Source: Halapricum hydrolyticum
GTDB taxonomy: Archaea > Halobacteriota > Halobacteria > Halobacteriales > Haloarculaceae
NCBI GenBank assembly: GCA_025517565.1
Contig: JAOPKD010000001.1
Span: forward strand, 62,001 to 126,000
Length of the DNA stretch: 64,000 nt
Direction of reading: 5' to 3'
The notes under the pieces were generated by a model. It had not been told where the DNA came from and did no database searches. It worked only from the letters and a program-made list of their open reading frames with translations. Below, piece by piece: positions 32,520-40,367 of the stretch. The position numbers and the translations under genes are program-made. Every line of letters begins with the position of its first letter. Positions within the stretch are counted from its first letter, which is position 1.

Positions 32520-33272
32520 ATGAATGTCCGGCCTGCGACGCCTGCAGACCGACCGGCGATCCGGGATATCGCCCGTCGGTCGCTACAGACGTCCTACTCG
32601 TTGAGTCCGCAAGCCATCACCAGCGCGATCGAAGAATGGTACACCGAAGACAACCTCTGTGAGCGATTGAACGACGAGGACCGACTCTTGCTCGTCGCCG
32701 ACCGCGATGGACAGGTCGTCGGCTTCTCGGAAAGCACGCTCGAAGACGCGGTCGTCTTCGAAGACTCCGGGGCCCAGCAGAAGGCGATGTTGCTGTGGCT
32801 GCACGTCGACCCGTCCTATCGCGGGGAAGGGATCGGTATGGACCTGTTCGAGGCCACGCGTGATCGCCTTCGCAAACAGGGTGCGAGCACGATTCAGGGT
32901 CGAGTGCTCGCGGAAAACAGCGAGGGCAACAGCTTTTTCGAGCGTCTGGGGTTCCAGCAGGTCGGCCGTCGGGATGTCGAGATCGCCAGTCGCACGCACG
33001 TCGAGAACATCTACATCGAGGAGCCGTCGGGACTCACGGTCTGTGAAACGCCGGCCGGAGAGACGGTCTACGTCGATCGCGACGACGCCGAGAGAGGGTC
33101 GCTGGGCCCGTTCTACCCGGTCTATGCAGATCAGAACCGAGGCGAGCGCTACGGGTACTACTGTGGAAGCTGTGAACAGCTCGCGAACGCGATGGACGCG
33201 ATGGGACGGATCGAATGTGACAACTGCGGCAATAGCCGCAAGCCCACCCGCTGGGACGCGGCGTACCTGTAA
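32520..33272 (+). CDS. GNAT acetyltransferase with C-terminal zinc ribbon
   Basis: A 250-residue protein. The first 160 residues are a GNAT domain with the acetyl-CoA loop LHVDPSYRGEGIGMDLFEA. The end is a zinc ribbon (YYCGSCEQL ... ECDNCGNSRKPTRWDAAYL), a combination common in haloarchaea. The ATG at 32520 is chosen, because a TATA-like TCTTTTTAACG lies 28 nt before it; the longer frame from 32445 starts upstream of that box. Acceptor unknown; a protein or tRNA target is possible. Confidence 0.85.
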   Translation: MNVRPATPADRPAIRDIARRSLQTSYSLSPQAITSAIEEWYTEDNLCERLNDEDRLLLVADRDGQVVGFSESTLEDAVVFEDSGAQQKAMLLWLHVDPSYRGEGIGMDLFEATRDRLRKQGASTIQGRVLAENSEGNSFFERLGFQQVGRRDVEIASRTHVENIYIEEPSGLTVCETPAGETVYVDRDDAERGSLGPFYPVYADQNRGERYGYYCGSCEQLANAMDAMGRIECDNCGNSRKPTRWDAAYL

Positions 33273-33983
33273 TCACTTTTCGGACGCTTCGTCTGCTGTC
33301 GCTTCGGAGGCTTTACCCCCTGTCGTCGCCGTCTCGACGGCGTCGCTGATGTCCGCGTCGAGTGCCTCGAGTTCGTCTTTCGTCTCGGCGATGCCGGTCG
33401 TGACCATCAGCCGGATCCCCCGTCGGACCGAAATGTCGAGTTCGTGGACTTCGGACTCGGGGACGAGCGCGAGGTGACCGTTCGTTGGGTTCGGACTGTT
33501 GGGCAGGTACACGTTGTAGGCTTCCCCGATTGCTGTCTGGACAGGTTCCGGGCTCTCGGCAGTGACGAATCCGAGCGCGTAGACGTTGTCCCGGGGATAT
33601 TCCACGAGCACGACGCTCTCGTAGCGATCGGTCGGCTCGACCAGCGAGTTAGCAACGCCCTGGACACCGGTGTAGATCACCCGAACCATCGGTATGAAGC
33701 CGATGACGCGATCGAGACTGCCGAAGAGGCGACTGGCAATCCCCCACTGGGCCAGAAACCCGACGAACCCGATCAGCGCGAGCATGATTAGCACCGCGAG
33801 CAGTCGCGCCAGAAACTCGATCTCGCCGGTGAATCGCGCGAGATCTGTCGCCGAGACGACCGGCTCTACGAAGCCCGTCAACCACCCGAGTGCGAACCGC
33901 AGTGCCACCAGCGTGACGATCAGCGGGGCAACCAGGATCAAGCCGGTGACGAAGCTATTGCGGAGCCAGCGCTTCCAGTTCAC
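33273..33983 (-). CDS. DUF502 membrane protein
   Basis: A 236-residue protein with two long hydrophobic helices (about residues 8-40 and 60-90) and then a soluble domain with RVIYTGVQGVANSL and VYLPNSPNPTNGHLALVP, the DUF502 signature. Function is unknown. The GTG at 33983 (MNWKRWL) fits the usual family start and has an AT-rich box 28 nt upstream. An upstream GTG at 34037 would add 18 residues. The C-terminus is acidic and low in complexity. Confidence 0.8.
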   Translation of the reverse strand: MNWKRWLRNSFVTGLILVAPLIVTLVALRFALGWLTGFVEPVVSATDLARFTGEIEFLARLLAVLIMLALIGFVGFLAQWGIASRLFGSLDRVIGFIPMVRVIYTGVQGVANSLVEPTDRYESVVLVEYPRDNVYALGFVTAESPEPVQTAIGEAYNVYLPNSPNPTNGHLALVPESEVHELDISVRRGIRLMVTTGIAETKDELEALDADISDAVETATTGGKASEATADEASEK

Positions 33984-34290
33984 GTCCGGGTCTCCCACGG
34001 CAGCATGAAAAATGTTCACCTCGCTGGCTGCGCTCACCGTGATCGTTGCTAGCTCTTTCCGGACTGACTCCCACTGGACGACCAGGATTCCGAGCTACCA
34101 CCCGCCTATCGGGACGCACGAAGTGATCCGTCACACCCTGCGTCAGGACGCAGTCGGTCTACCGGTGAGTCGTCACACCGACCACTATTACTCGTTTCGC
34201 GACGGGCGGACGTCTGCTGAGGGCCCGCAGCCGACCGCAACGCGCCCGGCGTCTCTTGTGATACGCCCGATCGGTGTACTGATGTCAGAC

Positions 34291-34316
34291 AGACACACAC
34301 CGCTGTTGCAAGTGAA
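34291..34316 (-). repeat. Origin recognition box (ORB-like)
   Basis: On the minus strand it reads TTCACTTGCAACAGCGGTGT then GTGTCT. It is inverted relative to the copy at 34496 and flanks the AT-rich candidate unwinding element. Confidence 0.65.
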
Positions 34317-34495
34317 GCTGGGATATCGAAGAGGGGGAGAGAGAAGCCAGGGCCAGTCGAAGGAGAGCGATGTGCCGACATGGGCTCGGAGCACCCATGT
34401 ACAACGGAGGTTCCGACATATGTATCGGACCAAAAATGTAAACGCTTTAGTTGAAATCACGGACTGTCGCTCTGATCACGACACTCCGGCTAGTG

Positions 34496-34522
34496 TTTCA
34501 CTTGCAACGGTGGTGTGTGTCT
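34496..34522 (+). repeat. Origin recognition box (ORB-like)
   Basis: Reads TTTCACTTGCAACGGTGGTG then TGTGTCT. This is the clearest full-length copy and matches 36109-36130 nearly exactly. Confidence 0.7.
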
Positions 34523-34726
34523 GTAGGACGGCGGCACGTCTGCGAAGCGGGAGCTGTCTGCGAAGTAGTGGCACATCGTGACGGATTCATCCCGCGAGTA
34601 AAGTCGTGGGCTTTCTCCTGTATTTCTGTAAGAGTGGGATGTACCGCTGCGGAGTCGTGGTTGCTAATAATATGGTGGGGTGTTGTAGAGGTGTGGTCTC
34701 TCTGTGGAGCAGTGGTGTCCCTGCCC

Positions 34727-34749
34727 TTTCACTTGAAACGGATGTGAGA
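34727..34749 (+). repeat. Origin recognition box (ORB-like), orc1-proximal
   Basis: Reads TTTCACTTGAAACGGATGTG then AGA, directly before the orc1 promoter (TATA-like CTTATATG near 34757). Binding here by the Orc1 protein could also repress its own gene. Confidence 0.6.
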
Positions 34750-34784
34750 GTGGGCTTATATGTGCGACACGAAAAGGCGGAGTC

Positions 34785-36011
34785 ATGCGTCGATTCGTGC
34801 GGAAACAGAACATCTTCCGCAACAAAGATGCTCTCGGGGAATCCTATCAACCTGACCAGATCGCGGAGCGAGACGAGGAGATAGAGCAGTACATGGACGC
34901 GCTCCAGCCTGTCGTCGACGGCTGGGAGCCGAACAACATCTTCCTCTACGGAAACACTGGCGTCGGGAAAACTGCCGTCACTGACTACCTTCTTGAGAGG
35001 CTGAAAGCGGACGTCGAAGACTACGACGACGTCGACCTCTCGGTCATCTCGTTGAACTGCAAAACCCTGAACTCCTCTTATCAGGTCGCCATCGAACTCG
35101 TAAACGAACTCCGACCGACTGGTGGTGAGATCAGTTCGACCGGCTATCCCCAGCAAACTGTCTTCAAAAAGTTATACGAGGAACTTGAGGCGATCGGCGG
35201 CACGATCCTGATCGTCCTGGACGAGGTCGACTCGATCGGCGACCGGGACGAGTTACTGTACGAGCTCCCCCGGGCGCGGGCAAACGACAAGCTCGACGCG
35301 ACGAAAGTCGGTGTCATCGGGATCAGTAACGATTTCAAATTCCGCGATCAGCTGGATCCGCGCGTCCAGGACACCCTCTGTGAACGAGAATTGCAGTTCC
35401 CGCCGTACGACGCACCGGAACTGGAAAACATTCTCGAATCCCGCGCTGACATCGCGATCACCGAAGGTGCCATCGAACAGGGCGTGCTGAACTTCTGTGC
35501 GGCTCTCGCTGCTCGCGATAGCGGAAGCGCCCGTCAGGCGCTCGATCTACTTCGACTGGCCGGCGAGATCGCTGAAAACCGTGAAGCAGACCTCATCGAG
35601 CGTGACCACGTCGAGGCGGCACGCTCTCGTCTCGAACAGGAACGCGTCGAGGAGGGGATGCGGGAACTGACGACGCACGGCCGTCTCGTACTGCTGGCCG
35701 TCATCTCGAAAGCTGCCAGGCAAGAGACGCCCTGCCGCATTCGCGAGATCTACGAGGAGTACGCTGCGCTCTGTGATTCCTCCGGGATCGACACGCTCGC
35801 CCAACGATCCGTACACAATCACCTGTCTGACCTCCGCATGCTCGGAATCCTCTCCGCATACGAGAACCGAAGTGGCTCCCGCGGCAACTACTACAGCTAC
35901 GAGCTGGACGTGCCGTTTGCGAGTGCGATCGAGGCGATGTCCGACGTACTCCGACTCGATAACGAAATAGAAACGATCCGAGAGATCGCCTCGATGAACA
36001 ACGTTACGTGA
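34785..36011 (+). CDS. orc1: Orc1/Cdc6 replication initiator
   Basis: A 408-residue AAA+ initiator. Walker A is YGNTGVGKTAV, Walker B is ILIVLDEVDSIGD, sensor 1 is VIGISNDFKFRD, and the sensor 2/lid region has SGSARQALDLLRLAGEIAE. The last 90 residues are a winged helix (RSVHNHLSDLRMLGILSAY) that binds ORBs. It recruits the MCM helicase to the origin. The ATG at 34785 has a TATA-like box 28 nt upstream. ORB-like repeats on both sides, in inverted pairs, indicate that this is the initiator of the adjoining origin. Confidence 0.95.
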   Translation: MRRFVRKQNIFRNKDALGESYQPDQIAERDEEIEQYMDALQPVVDGWEPNNIFLYGNTGVGKTAVTDYLLERLKADVEDYDDVDLSVISLNCKTLNSSYQVAIELVNELRPTGGEISSTGYPQQTVFKKLYEELEAIGGTILIVLDEVDSIGDRDELLYELPRARANDKLDATKVGVIGISNDFKFRDQLDPRVQDTLCERELQFPPYDAPELENILESRADIAITEGAIEQGVLNFCAALAARDSGSARQALDLLRLAGEIAENREADLIERDHVEAARSRLEQERVEEGMRELTTHGRLVLLAVISKAARQETPCRIREIYEEYAALCDSSGIDTLAQRSVHNHLSDLRMLGILSAYENRSGSRGNYYSYELDVPFASAIEAMSDVLRLDNEIETIREIASMNNVT

Positions 36012-36057
36012 ACCGCCTCGGGGTCCAGTCCCGAGGCACTCGACCAGTTCCGTCAGT

Positions 36058-36082
36058 AGACACACCACCCTTGCAAGTGAAA
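36058..36082 (-). repeat. Origin recognition box (ORB-like)
   Basis: On the minus strand it reads TTTCACTTGCAAGGGTGGTG then TGTCT. Forms an inverted pair with the copy at 36109. Confidence 0.65.
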
Positions 36083-36108
36083 TCACCAGTGTGTGATGAG
36101 TTCTCGTG

Positions 36109-36130
36109 TTCACTTGCAACAGTGGTGTGG
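36109..36130 (+). repeat. Origin recognition box (ORB-like)
   Basis: Reads TTCACTTGCAACAGTGGTGT then GG. Inverted to the copy at 36058-36082. Confidence 0.65.
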
Positions 36131-36250
36131 CCGGCCCAGTCCTGTTCACGGAATTGCGAGGCAGATGTCCAGGAGTCGTCCGAAAATCACATCCCTTCGT
36201 GATCGCGGGGGTCTCGGACCGCCGAGCGATTTGACCCTGCGGTCGTTGAC

Positions 36251-36273
36251 GTCAACTGAAACGGCGGTGTGTT
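36251..36273 (+). repeat. Degenerate ORB-like element
   Basis: CAACTGAAACGGCGGTGTGT keeps the AAACGG core and G/T tail but lacks the TTTCACTT start. Probably a weaker or decayed Orc1 site. Confidence 0.4.
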
Positions 36274-36454
36274 TACACTCGCTCGTATCAGTACGAGCCG
36301 TCGTCAGACAACGTGTCAAATCTCACGTAGCGATTGCCAGGGCTCTATCGATCGTCATGGCCGTTTCACAGACTAATTGAGGCGGTTACCACGATACTCA
36401 ATCTCATATCATGGTCAATCATCAATTTTATTCCCTTTCGAAATCGCGCAATTT

Positions 36455-36748
36455 ATGCCTGCGCAGGGAGAACCGTCGCGCATGACTTCGCCCTCCAGCG
36501 AACGAGACCGACCGCGGAAGGCAGTACTGATATGTTCGGAGTGTAGCCACCAGAGTCCGCCTGACGGCGACTGGGAAGTGCGTCGCGAAGCGTCGACAGA
36601 CGTCTACGAGTGTCCCGACTGCAGCACCGAGATCACGCGTCGACCGGCCGACCGCGACCGTTTGGAGCGCCTGTTTGACGTTTCCACCACGGCCACGTCA
36701 CTGTGGAATCAGTCGGTAGAGGCCGTCCAGCAGCGCTTGCTGCCCTGA
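36455..36748 (+). CDS. Haloarchaeal zinc-ribbon protein
   Basis: A 97-residue protein with two Cys pairs, LICSECSHQSP and YECPDCSTEITRRPADRDRL, forming one zinc ribbon, then a short helical tail. The ATG at 36455 has a TATA-like TTTTATT 27 nt before it; an ATG at 36482 would give an 88-residue form. Basic and acidic residues mix in the ribbon loop, fitting nucleic acid or protein contact. Function unknown. It lies just outside the origin. Confidence 0.65.
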   Translation: MPAQGEPSRMTSPSSERDRPRKAVLICSECSHQSPPDGDWEVRREASTDVYECPDCSTEITRRPADRDRLERLFDVSTTATSLWNQSVEAVQQRLLP

Positions 36749-36832
36749 TCGTCGTTTCGTGCTCCTGTCCTGGATCGACTGCACGAGACTGCCTCAGCGA
36801 CGCGAGTTTTCGTTTGCCGGATGTAGCAACTA

Positions 36833-36923
36833 CCGGCAGTATCATACTGCCGGCTGTAAGTTCGTAAAGATACTCGGCACGACATCGTGCCGAATCATTT
36901 CGAAAAGTTACAGCCGGTAGTAT
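36833..36923. repeat. Nested palindromic repeat element (REP-like)
   Basis: Three inverted repeats are nested in about 90 bases: CCGGCAGTAT-C-ATACTGCCGG (36833-36853), CGGCACGA-CA-TCGTGCCG (36875-36892), and an outer pair ATACTGCCGGCTGTAA (36844-36859) with TTACAGCCGGTAGTAT (36908-36923), 15 of 16 matching. The right end touches the uppS stop codon. A 29-base part (36844-36872) recurs at 60861-60889 with 26 identities. It may act as a terminator between convergent genes, or be a mini mobile element. Confidence 0.65.
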
Positions 36924-37843
36924 CAGTCCGCGGGGCGCTCAACGTCGGTTTGCTCGGATAGGGCGTCGGCCTGCTCGCGGGGGAGACGCTCGCGGAGGCG
37001 TTCGAGTATCTGTCCCCCGTCGCCGCGTTCGTTCTCGATCGCCCGGACCAGCGCGAGCGCGCGCTGGACTCTGGTCGTCCGCCAGGACGCTTCGCGCGAC
37101 TCGTAGGTCCGAATTGCCCGCAGGAGATCGATCTTCCGGAACTCCGGCCAGTAGGGTGCACAGAAGTACACGGCCGCCTCGTTGCCGTTGGCGTGCCACG
37201 GCAAGAAGTTCGACGTCCGTTCGTCCCCGCCGGTCCGGATGATGAGATCGACGTCGCGAGTCGGCCCGTCGTAGAGCCGCCGGTCGACTGTCTCGACGTC
37301 GACTGCGTCGGGATCGAGGTCGCCATCGCGCACGTCCTGAGCGATGCCGCGGGCCGCGTTCAGCAGTTCCGCGCGGCCGCCGTAGGCCAGCGCGACGTTG
37401 AGCTGAAACTGATCGTACGAGCGCGTGCGCCGGTCGGCGTAGGCGACGGCATCTTGCACCCGTTCCGGCAGGCGGTCGATCTCGCCGATCGCACGGATAC
37501 GGACGCCCGCCTCGTGGACGCGGTCCGCGTCGGCAAACTCCCGGAGCTTCGTTTCGAGCAAGTCGAACAACGCTTCGCGCTCTGCTGGCGGACGCTCGAA
37601 GTTCTCCGTCGAGAAGGCGTACAGTGTCAGTTCCTCGATCCCCAGCTCTTCACACCACTGCAGGACTGCTTCGGTCGTCTGTGCTCCTTCCCTGTGACCG
37701 TCGGTCGCGTGCTCGCCCTGCTTTCGGGCGTACCGGCGGTTCCCGTCCTGAATGACAGCCACGTGGTCCGGCGTCCCCGATAGTTCCCACTCCAGAAGCG
37801 TCTCGTACAGCCGCGTCGCCGGGCCACGAAGCAGCGATCGCAC
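36923..37843 (-). CDS. uppS: Cis-prenyltransferase (undecaprenyl diphosphate synthase family)
   Basis: A 306-residue enzyme starting at GTG. Family blocks are visible: HVAVIQDGNRRYARKQG with the catalytic Asp, GHREGAQTTEAVLQWCEELG, LYAFSTENFERPP, LNVALAYGGRAEL and LIIRTGGDERTSNFLPWH. It makes the long-chain polyprenyl (dolichol-type) phosphate carriers used for N-glycosylation in archaea. It shares a stop-codon edge with the palindromic repeat element. The nearby glycosyltransferases may use its product. Confidence 0.92.
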   Translation of the reverse strand: MRSLLRGPATRLYETLLEWELSGTPDHVAVIQDGNRRYARKQGEHATDGHREGAQTTEAVLQWCEELGIEELTLYAFSTENFERPPAEREALFDLLETKLREFADADRVHEAGVRIRAIGEIDRLPERVQDAVAYADRRTRSYDQFQLNVALAYGGRAELLNAARGIAQDVRDGDLDPDAVDVETVDRRLYDGPTRDVDLIIRTGGDERTSNFLPWHANGNEAAVYFCAPYWPEFRKIDLLRAIRTYESREASWRTTRVQRALALVRAIENERGDGGQILERLRERLPREQADALSEQTDVERPAD

Positions 37844-37893
37844 ACGTGAGTCATAACTATCAGTCGATATGAGTGTTGTGTTCCGGGACGGGT

Positions 37894-37933
37894 CCTCTGA
37901 TGGGGTCCCGGAACCTCTGATGGGGTCCCGGAA
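37894..37933. repeat. 20-bp tandem repeat, two copies
   Basis: CCTCTGATGGGGTCCCGGAA occurs twice head to tail. The gap between divergent uppS and the next gene thus carries GGGTCCCGGAAC arms that pair with the preceding GTTCCGGGACGGGT. It may be slippage. Possible hairpin in the leader of one gene. Confidence 0.6.
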
Positions 37934-37977
37934 CGGACATCGTGAGGCGTATTAGGCCGGCCGCCGGATATTCGACA

Positions 37978-38391
37978 ATGCCCGAAGAGATCATCGACGA
38001 GGAACTGTACGAACAGGCCGAGGAACTGCTCGAACCCGGTGAGATCGAGCTCAACGGCCTGATCGTACACACGGATCTCGGTCGCGACAAGGAAGCCGAA
38101 CTGAACCAGGCGACCATCGAGATCGGTGACATCATCGCCGAGTACGCCGCGCCGGACGAGGAGACGTTCGTCTACTCGGGCACCGACGATCCGCAGTTCG
38201 GTCTCAACCAGCATCAGGGCCTGACGCTCGAAGACGAGGAGTTCGTCTGGGAGTGTCAGCAACTCCTCCGGGAGGGAACGTTCCGGATCGTCTTCTACTA
38301 CGAGGCCGACGCCGACCAGGACGCGATCCTCGAAGCCGTCTCCGAGGCCGGCTACACCGTCGTCGGTGTCGAAGGCCCACACGCGTCGTGA
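37978..38391 (+). CDS. Conserved haloarchaeal protein (DUF5778-like)
   Basis: A 137-residue acidic protein: YEQAEELLEPGEIELNGLIV, then NQATIEIGDIIAEYA and a final alpha-beta part (FRIVFYYEADADQDAILEAV). I recall this pattern from a small haloarchaeal family named DUF5778 but have no function for it. No cofactor or catalytic residue is evident. The ATG at 37978 is chosen because the GTG at 37942 lies in the repeat-rich leader. Confidence 0.7.
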   Translation: MPEEIIDEELYEQAEELLEPGEIELNGLIVHTDLGRDKEAELNQATIEIGDIIAEYAAPDEETFVYSGTDDPQFGLNQHQGLTLEDEEFVWECQQLLREGTFRIVFYYEADADQDAILEAVSEAGYTVVGVEGPHAS

Positions 38392-38556
38392 CCACCCCAG
38401 CGTGTGGAAACCGATCATGACCTCCCCAGCGTGTGAGACTGTGCCCCCGAATATATGATACCGCGGCACATACTCTTTGAACAGGTTTAGATACTGGCGG
38501 ATCCAACACACAGGAAGGAACGACAACGTGATCGTAGTGACCACGGGTGAGACTAC

Positions 38557-39909
38557 GTGACACAGGCGACAGGCGTCATCACCGGCATGAGCGTGTCTCA
38601 CCGCCAGGCGAACGTCCACGAGATCGAGTCGGCAGCGGCGACCAGCCAACGCGCTGCGGCCGGCCGTCTACTCGACAACGCGTCCGTCACGGAGGCGTTC
38701 ACTCTACAGACGTGCAACCGGGTCGAGGCCTACGTCGTCACTGACGATGTCGATACCGGACGGGCTGTTCTCGAAGAATACGCCGCGGAGATGCCCGATT
38801 CGGTGATCGAGTGGATGGATCACGAGGCGAGCCTGCGTCACCTGATGCGTGTGGCAACCGGACTGGAATCGCTCGTCATCGGGGAGGACCAGATCATCGG
38901 ACAGGTCCGAGACGCCTACGAGGACGCCCGTAGCGTCGACGGTATCGGTTCGGTGCTGGAGCACGCGATTACCAAAGCGATCCACGTCGGGGAGCGCGCC
39001 CGTTCGGAGACAGCGATCAACGACGGCGTCGTCTCGGTCGGTAGCGCCGCCGTCGAACTGGCCGCCTCCGAGCACGACCTCGATGGGGCGACCGCAGCGG
39101 TGATCGGGGCCGGCGAGATGGCAACCCTCTCGGCGAAAGCCCTGGATGCCAGGACCGACGCGGCTCGGCTGCTCGTGGTGAACCGCACGGTCGAGCGCGC
39201 GGATCGCGTCCTCGATATGGTGTCCATCGAGGGCGAATCGCTCGGCATGGACGACCTCGAACGGGCCGTGTCTGCCGCTGACGTCGTCATCTCGGCGACC
39301 GCGACGTCCGAGCCCGTCGTCGAACCGGCGTTGCTGGCCGACGCTGGCGAGACCGTCGTGCTCGATCTCGCCCAGCCACGTGACGTCCCGCAACGCGTCG
39401 GTCGGCTGTCCGGTGTGACGCGATACGACCTGGACGCGCTGGAGTCGGTCACCGACGAGACGCGCGCACAGCGCCGGGACGCCGCACTGAAAGTCGAGGC
39501 CCTGATCGACGAGGCGTTCGAGGAACTGCTCACGCAATACAAGCGCAAGCGGGCCGACGAGGTCATCTCGGCGATGTACGAAGGCGCGGAACGCCGCAAG
39601 GCCGCCGAACTGCAGAAGGCGTTCGCGAAGCTCGATCTCGACGAAGACGAACGGGAAGTCGTCGAGTCGATGGCGGACGCGATCGTCAATCAGCTACTCG
39701 CCCCGCCGACGAGCGGCCTCCGGGACGCGGCCGAAGCTGACGACTGGTCGACGATCAACACGGCGCTGCAACTGTTCGATCCGTCTCTCGAAGATGGGAA
39801 GCCATCCATCCCGGAACTCGCGACGCGCGTGCCCGGATCGGATTCAGATCACGAGGTTCGTCCGGATCGCGAAGTTCCACCGGTGGTCCGAGATCAACTC
39901 GACGATTGA
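38557..39909 (+). CDS. hemA: Glutamyl-tRNA reductase
   Basis: A 450-residue enzyme that makes glutamate-1-semialdehyde for heme and siroheme. It starts at GTG with GMSVSHRQANV. The catalytic Cys is in LQTCNRVEAYVV (Cys50); GEDQIIGQV and the NADPH loop VIGAGEMATLSAKAL follow, and the C-terminal dimerisation domain is ERRKAAELQKAF to LLAPPTSGL. Heme demand by cytochrome b, the heme anchor subunit and qNor makes it relevant here. The detached domain at 593 resembles its last 70 residues. The 165-base leader has the repeated CCCCAGCGTGTG and a half match to the denitrification palindrome (38448-38459), at the wrong distance. Confidence 0.93.
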   Translation: MTQATGVITGMSVSHRQANVHEIESAAATSQRAAAGRLLDNASVTEAFTLQTCNRVEAYVVTDDVDTGRAVLEEYAAEMPDSVIEWMDHEASLRHLMRVATGLESLVIGEDQIIGQVRDAYEDARSVDGIGSVLEHAITKAIHVGERARSETAINDGVVSVGSAAVELAASEHDLDGATAAVIGAGEMATLSAKALDARTDAARLLVVNRTVERADRVLDMVSIEGESLGMDDLERAVSAADVVISATATSEPVVEPALLADAGETVVLDLAQPRDVPQRVGRLSGVTRYDLDALESVTDETRAQRRDAALKVEALIDEAFEELLTQYKRKRADEVISAMYEGAERRKAAELQKAFAKLDLDEDEREVVESMADAIVNQLLAPPTSGLRDAAEADDWSTINTALQLFDPSLEDGKPSIPELATRVPGSDSDHEVRPDREVPPVVRDQLDD

Positions 39910-39936
39910 CCGCAACTGCTGTCGGCTAGCTTCACA

Positions 39937-40167
39937 TTAACCGGCTTGAGCGACTCGCTCGAGCATGCTATCCGGAGGATCGACCTCTCCAGTGACGTTC
40001 GTCCCGTCGTAGTCTTTGACCGTCAGCAAGATCGGCTCCTCGCCGACCAGCCAGTAGAAGGTGTAGCGTTTCGTCCGCGTGACGATCCCCGTCTCGGGGG
40101 AGGCGTCACTATCCGCCTCGCTGATCGTGAACGGTGCTGCGTGTTGTGTGCGCATTGATGTAGCCAT
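39937..40167 (-). CDS. Small conserved protein of unknown function
   Basis: A 76-residue protein with a likely beta-strand core TKRYTFYWLVGEEPILLTVK and DGTNVTGEVDPPDSM. No family recognised. A TATA-like CTTATTAC on the minus strand lies about 30 nt before the ATG, so it is a genuine leaderless gene. It converges with hemA and diverges from parA. Confidence 0.6.
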   Translation of the reverse strand: MATSMRTQHAAPFTISEADSDASPETGIVTRTKRYTFYWLVGEEPILLTVKDYDGTNVTGEVDPPDSMLERVAQAG

Positions 40168-40220
40168 GATTGCATGTGATGGTAGACTCCAAACAGTAAT
40201 AAGTCTTTATTCAGAGGTGA

Positions 40221-40244
40221 GTTAATACTTATATGAGTGTTAAC
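40221..40244. promoter_or_regulatory. 24-bp palindrome upstream of the parA-cheW pair
   Basis: GTTAATACTTATATGAGTGT then TAAC: 20 of 24 positions match its reverse complement. It lies 124 nt before the parA start and in the AT-rich gap between divergent genes. It may be an operator or a ParA-partner (centromere-like) binding site. Confidence 0.4.
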
Positions 40245-40367
40245 AAGAAACGTGGCGGCCGCGAATCAGGGCGGGATGGACGTGATTGGCGCGTCCGATT
40301 TTCCGTTTTGATAGGCCGGAGCGTATTTTTATAACGTGTCGTGCCGGAGTCCCGTGCAACGGTAGAG

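Larger units (their letters stand above)
34038..34784. other. Replication origin region, upstream half, with ORB-like repeats
   Basis: A 747-base region with no credible gene before orc1/cdc6. It carries three ORB-like elements: minus orientation at 34291-34316, plus at 34496-34522 and plus at 34727-34749. The shared core is TTTCACTTGMAACGG followed by a G/T-rich tail (TGGTGTGTGTCT in the second). Between the first two, inverted relative to each other, is the most AT-rich part (about 34417-34460, with ACATATGTATCGG and AAAATGTAAACGC), a good candidate for the unwinding element. This layout, inverted ORBs around AT-rich DNA next to cdc6, is that of haloarchaeal oriC regions. Confidence 0.75.
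36012..36454. other. Origin region, downstream half, with ORB-like repeats
   Basis: A 443-base gap after orc1. It holds an inverted ORB pair only 26 nt apart (minus at 36058-36082, plus at 36109-36130) and a weaker plus copy at 36251-36273 (CAACTGAAACGGCGGTGTGT). The last 60 bases before the next gene are AT-rich. No coding region was found. Confidence 0.65.

Noticed and set aside
38448..38459. CGAATATATGAT upstream of hemA as another denitrification palindrome
   Set aside because: Only one half matches and its centre is about 103 nt from the GTG, not the usual 45. It is more likely chance AT-rich sequence or part of a promoter.
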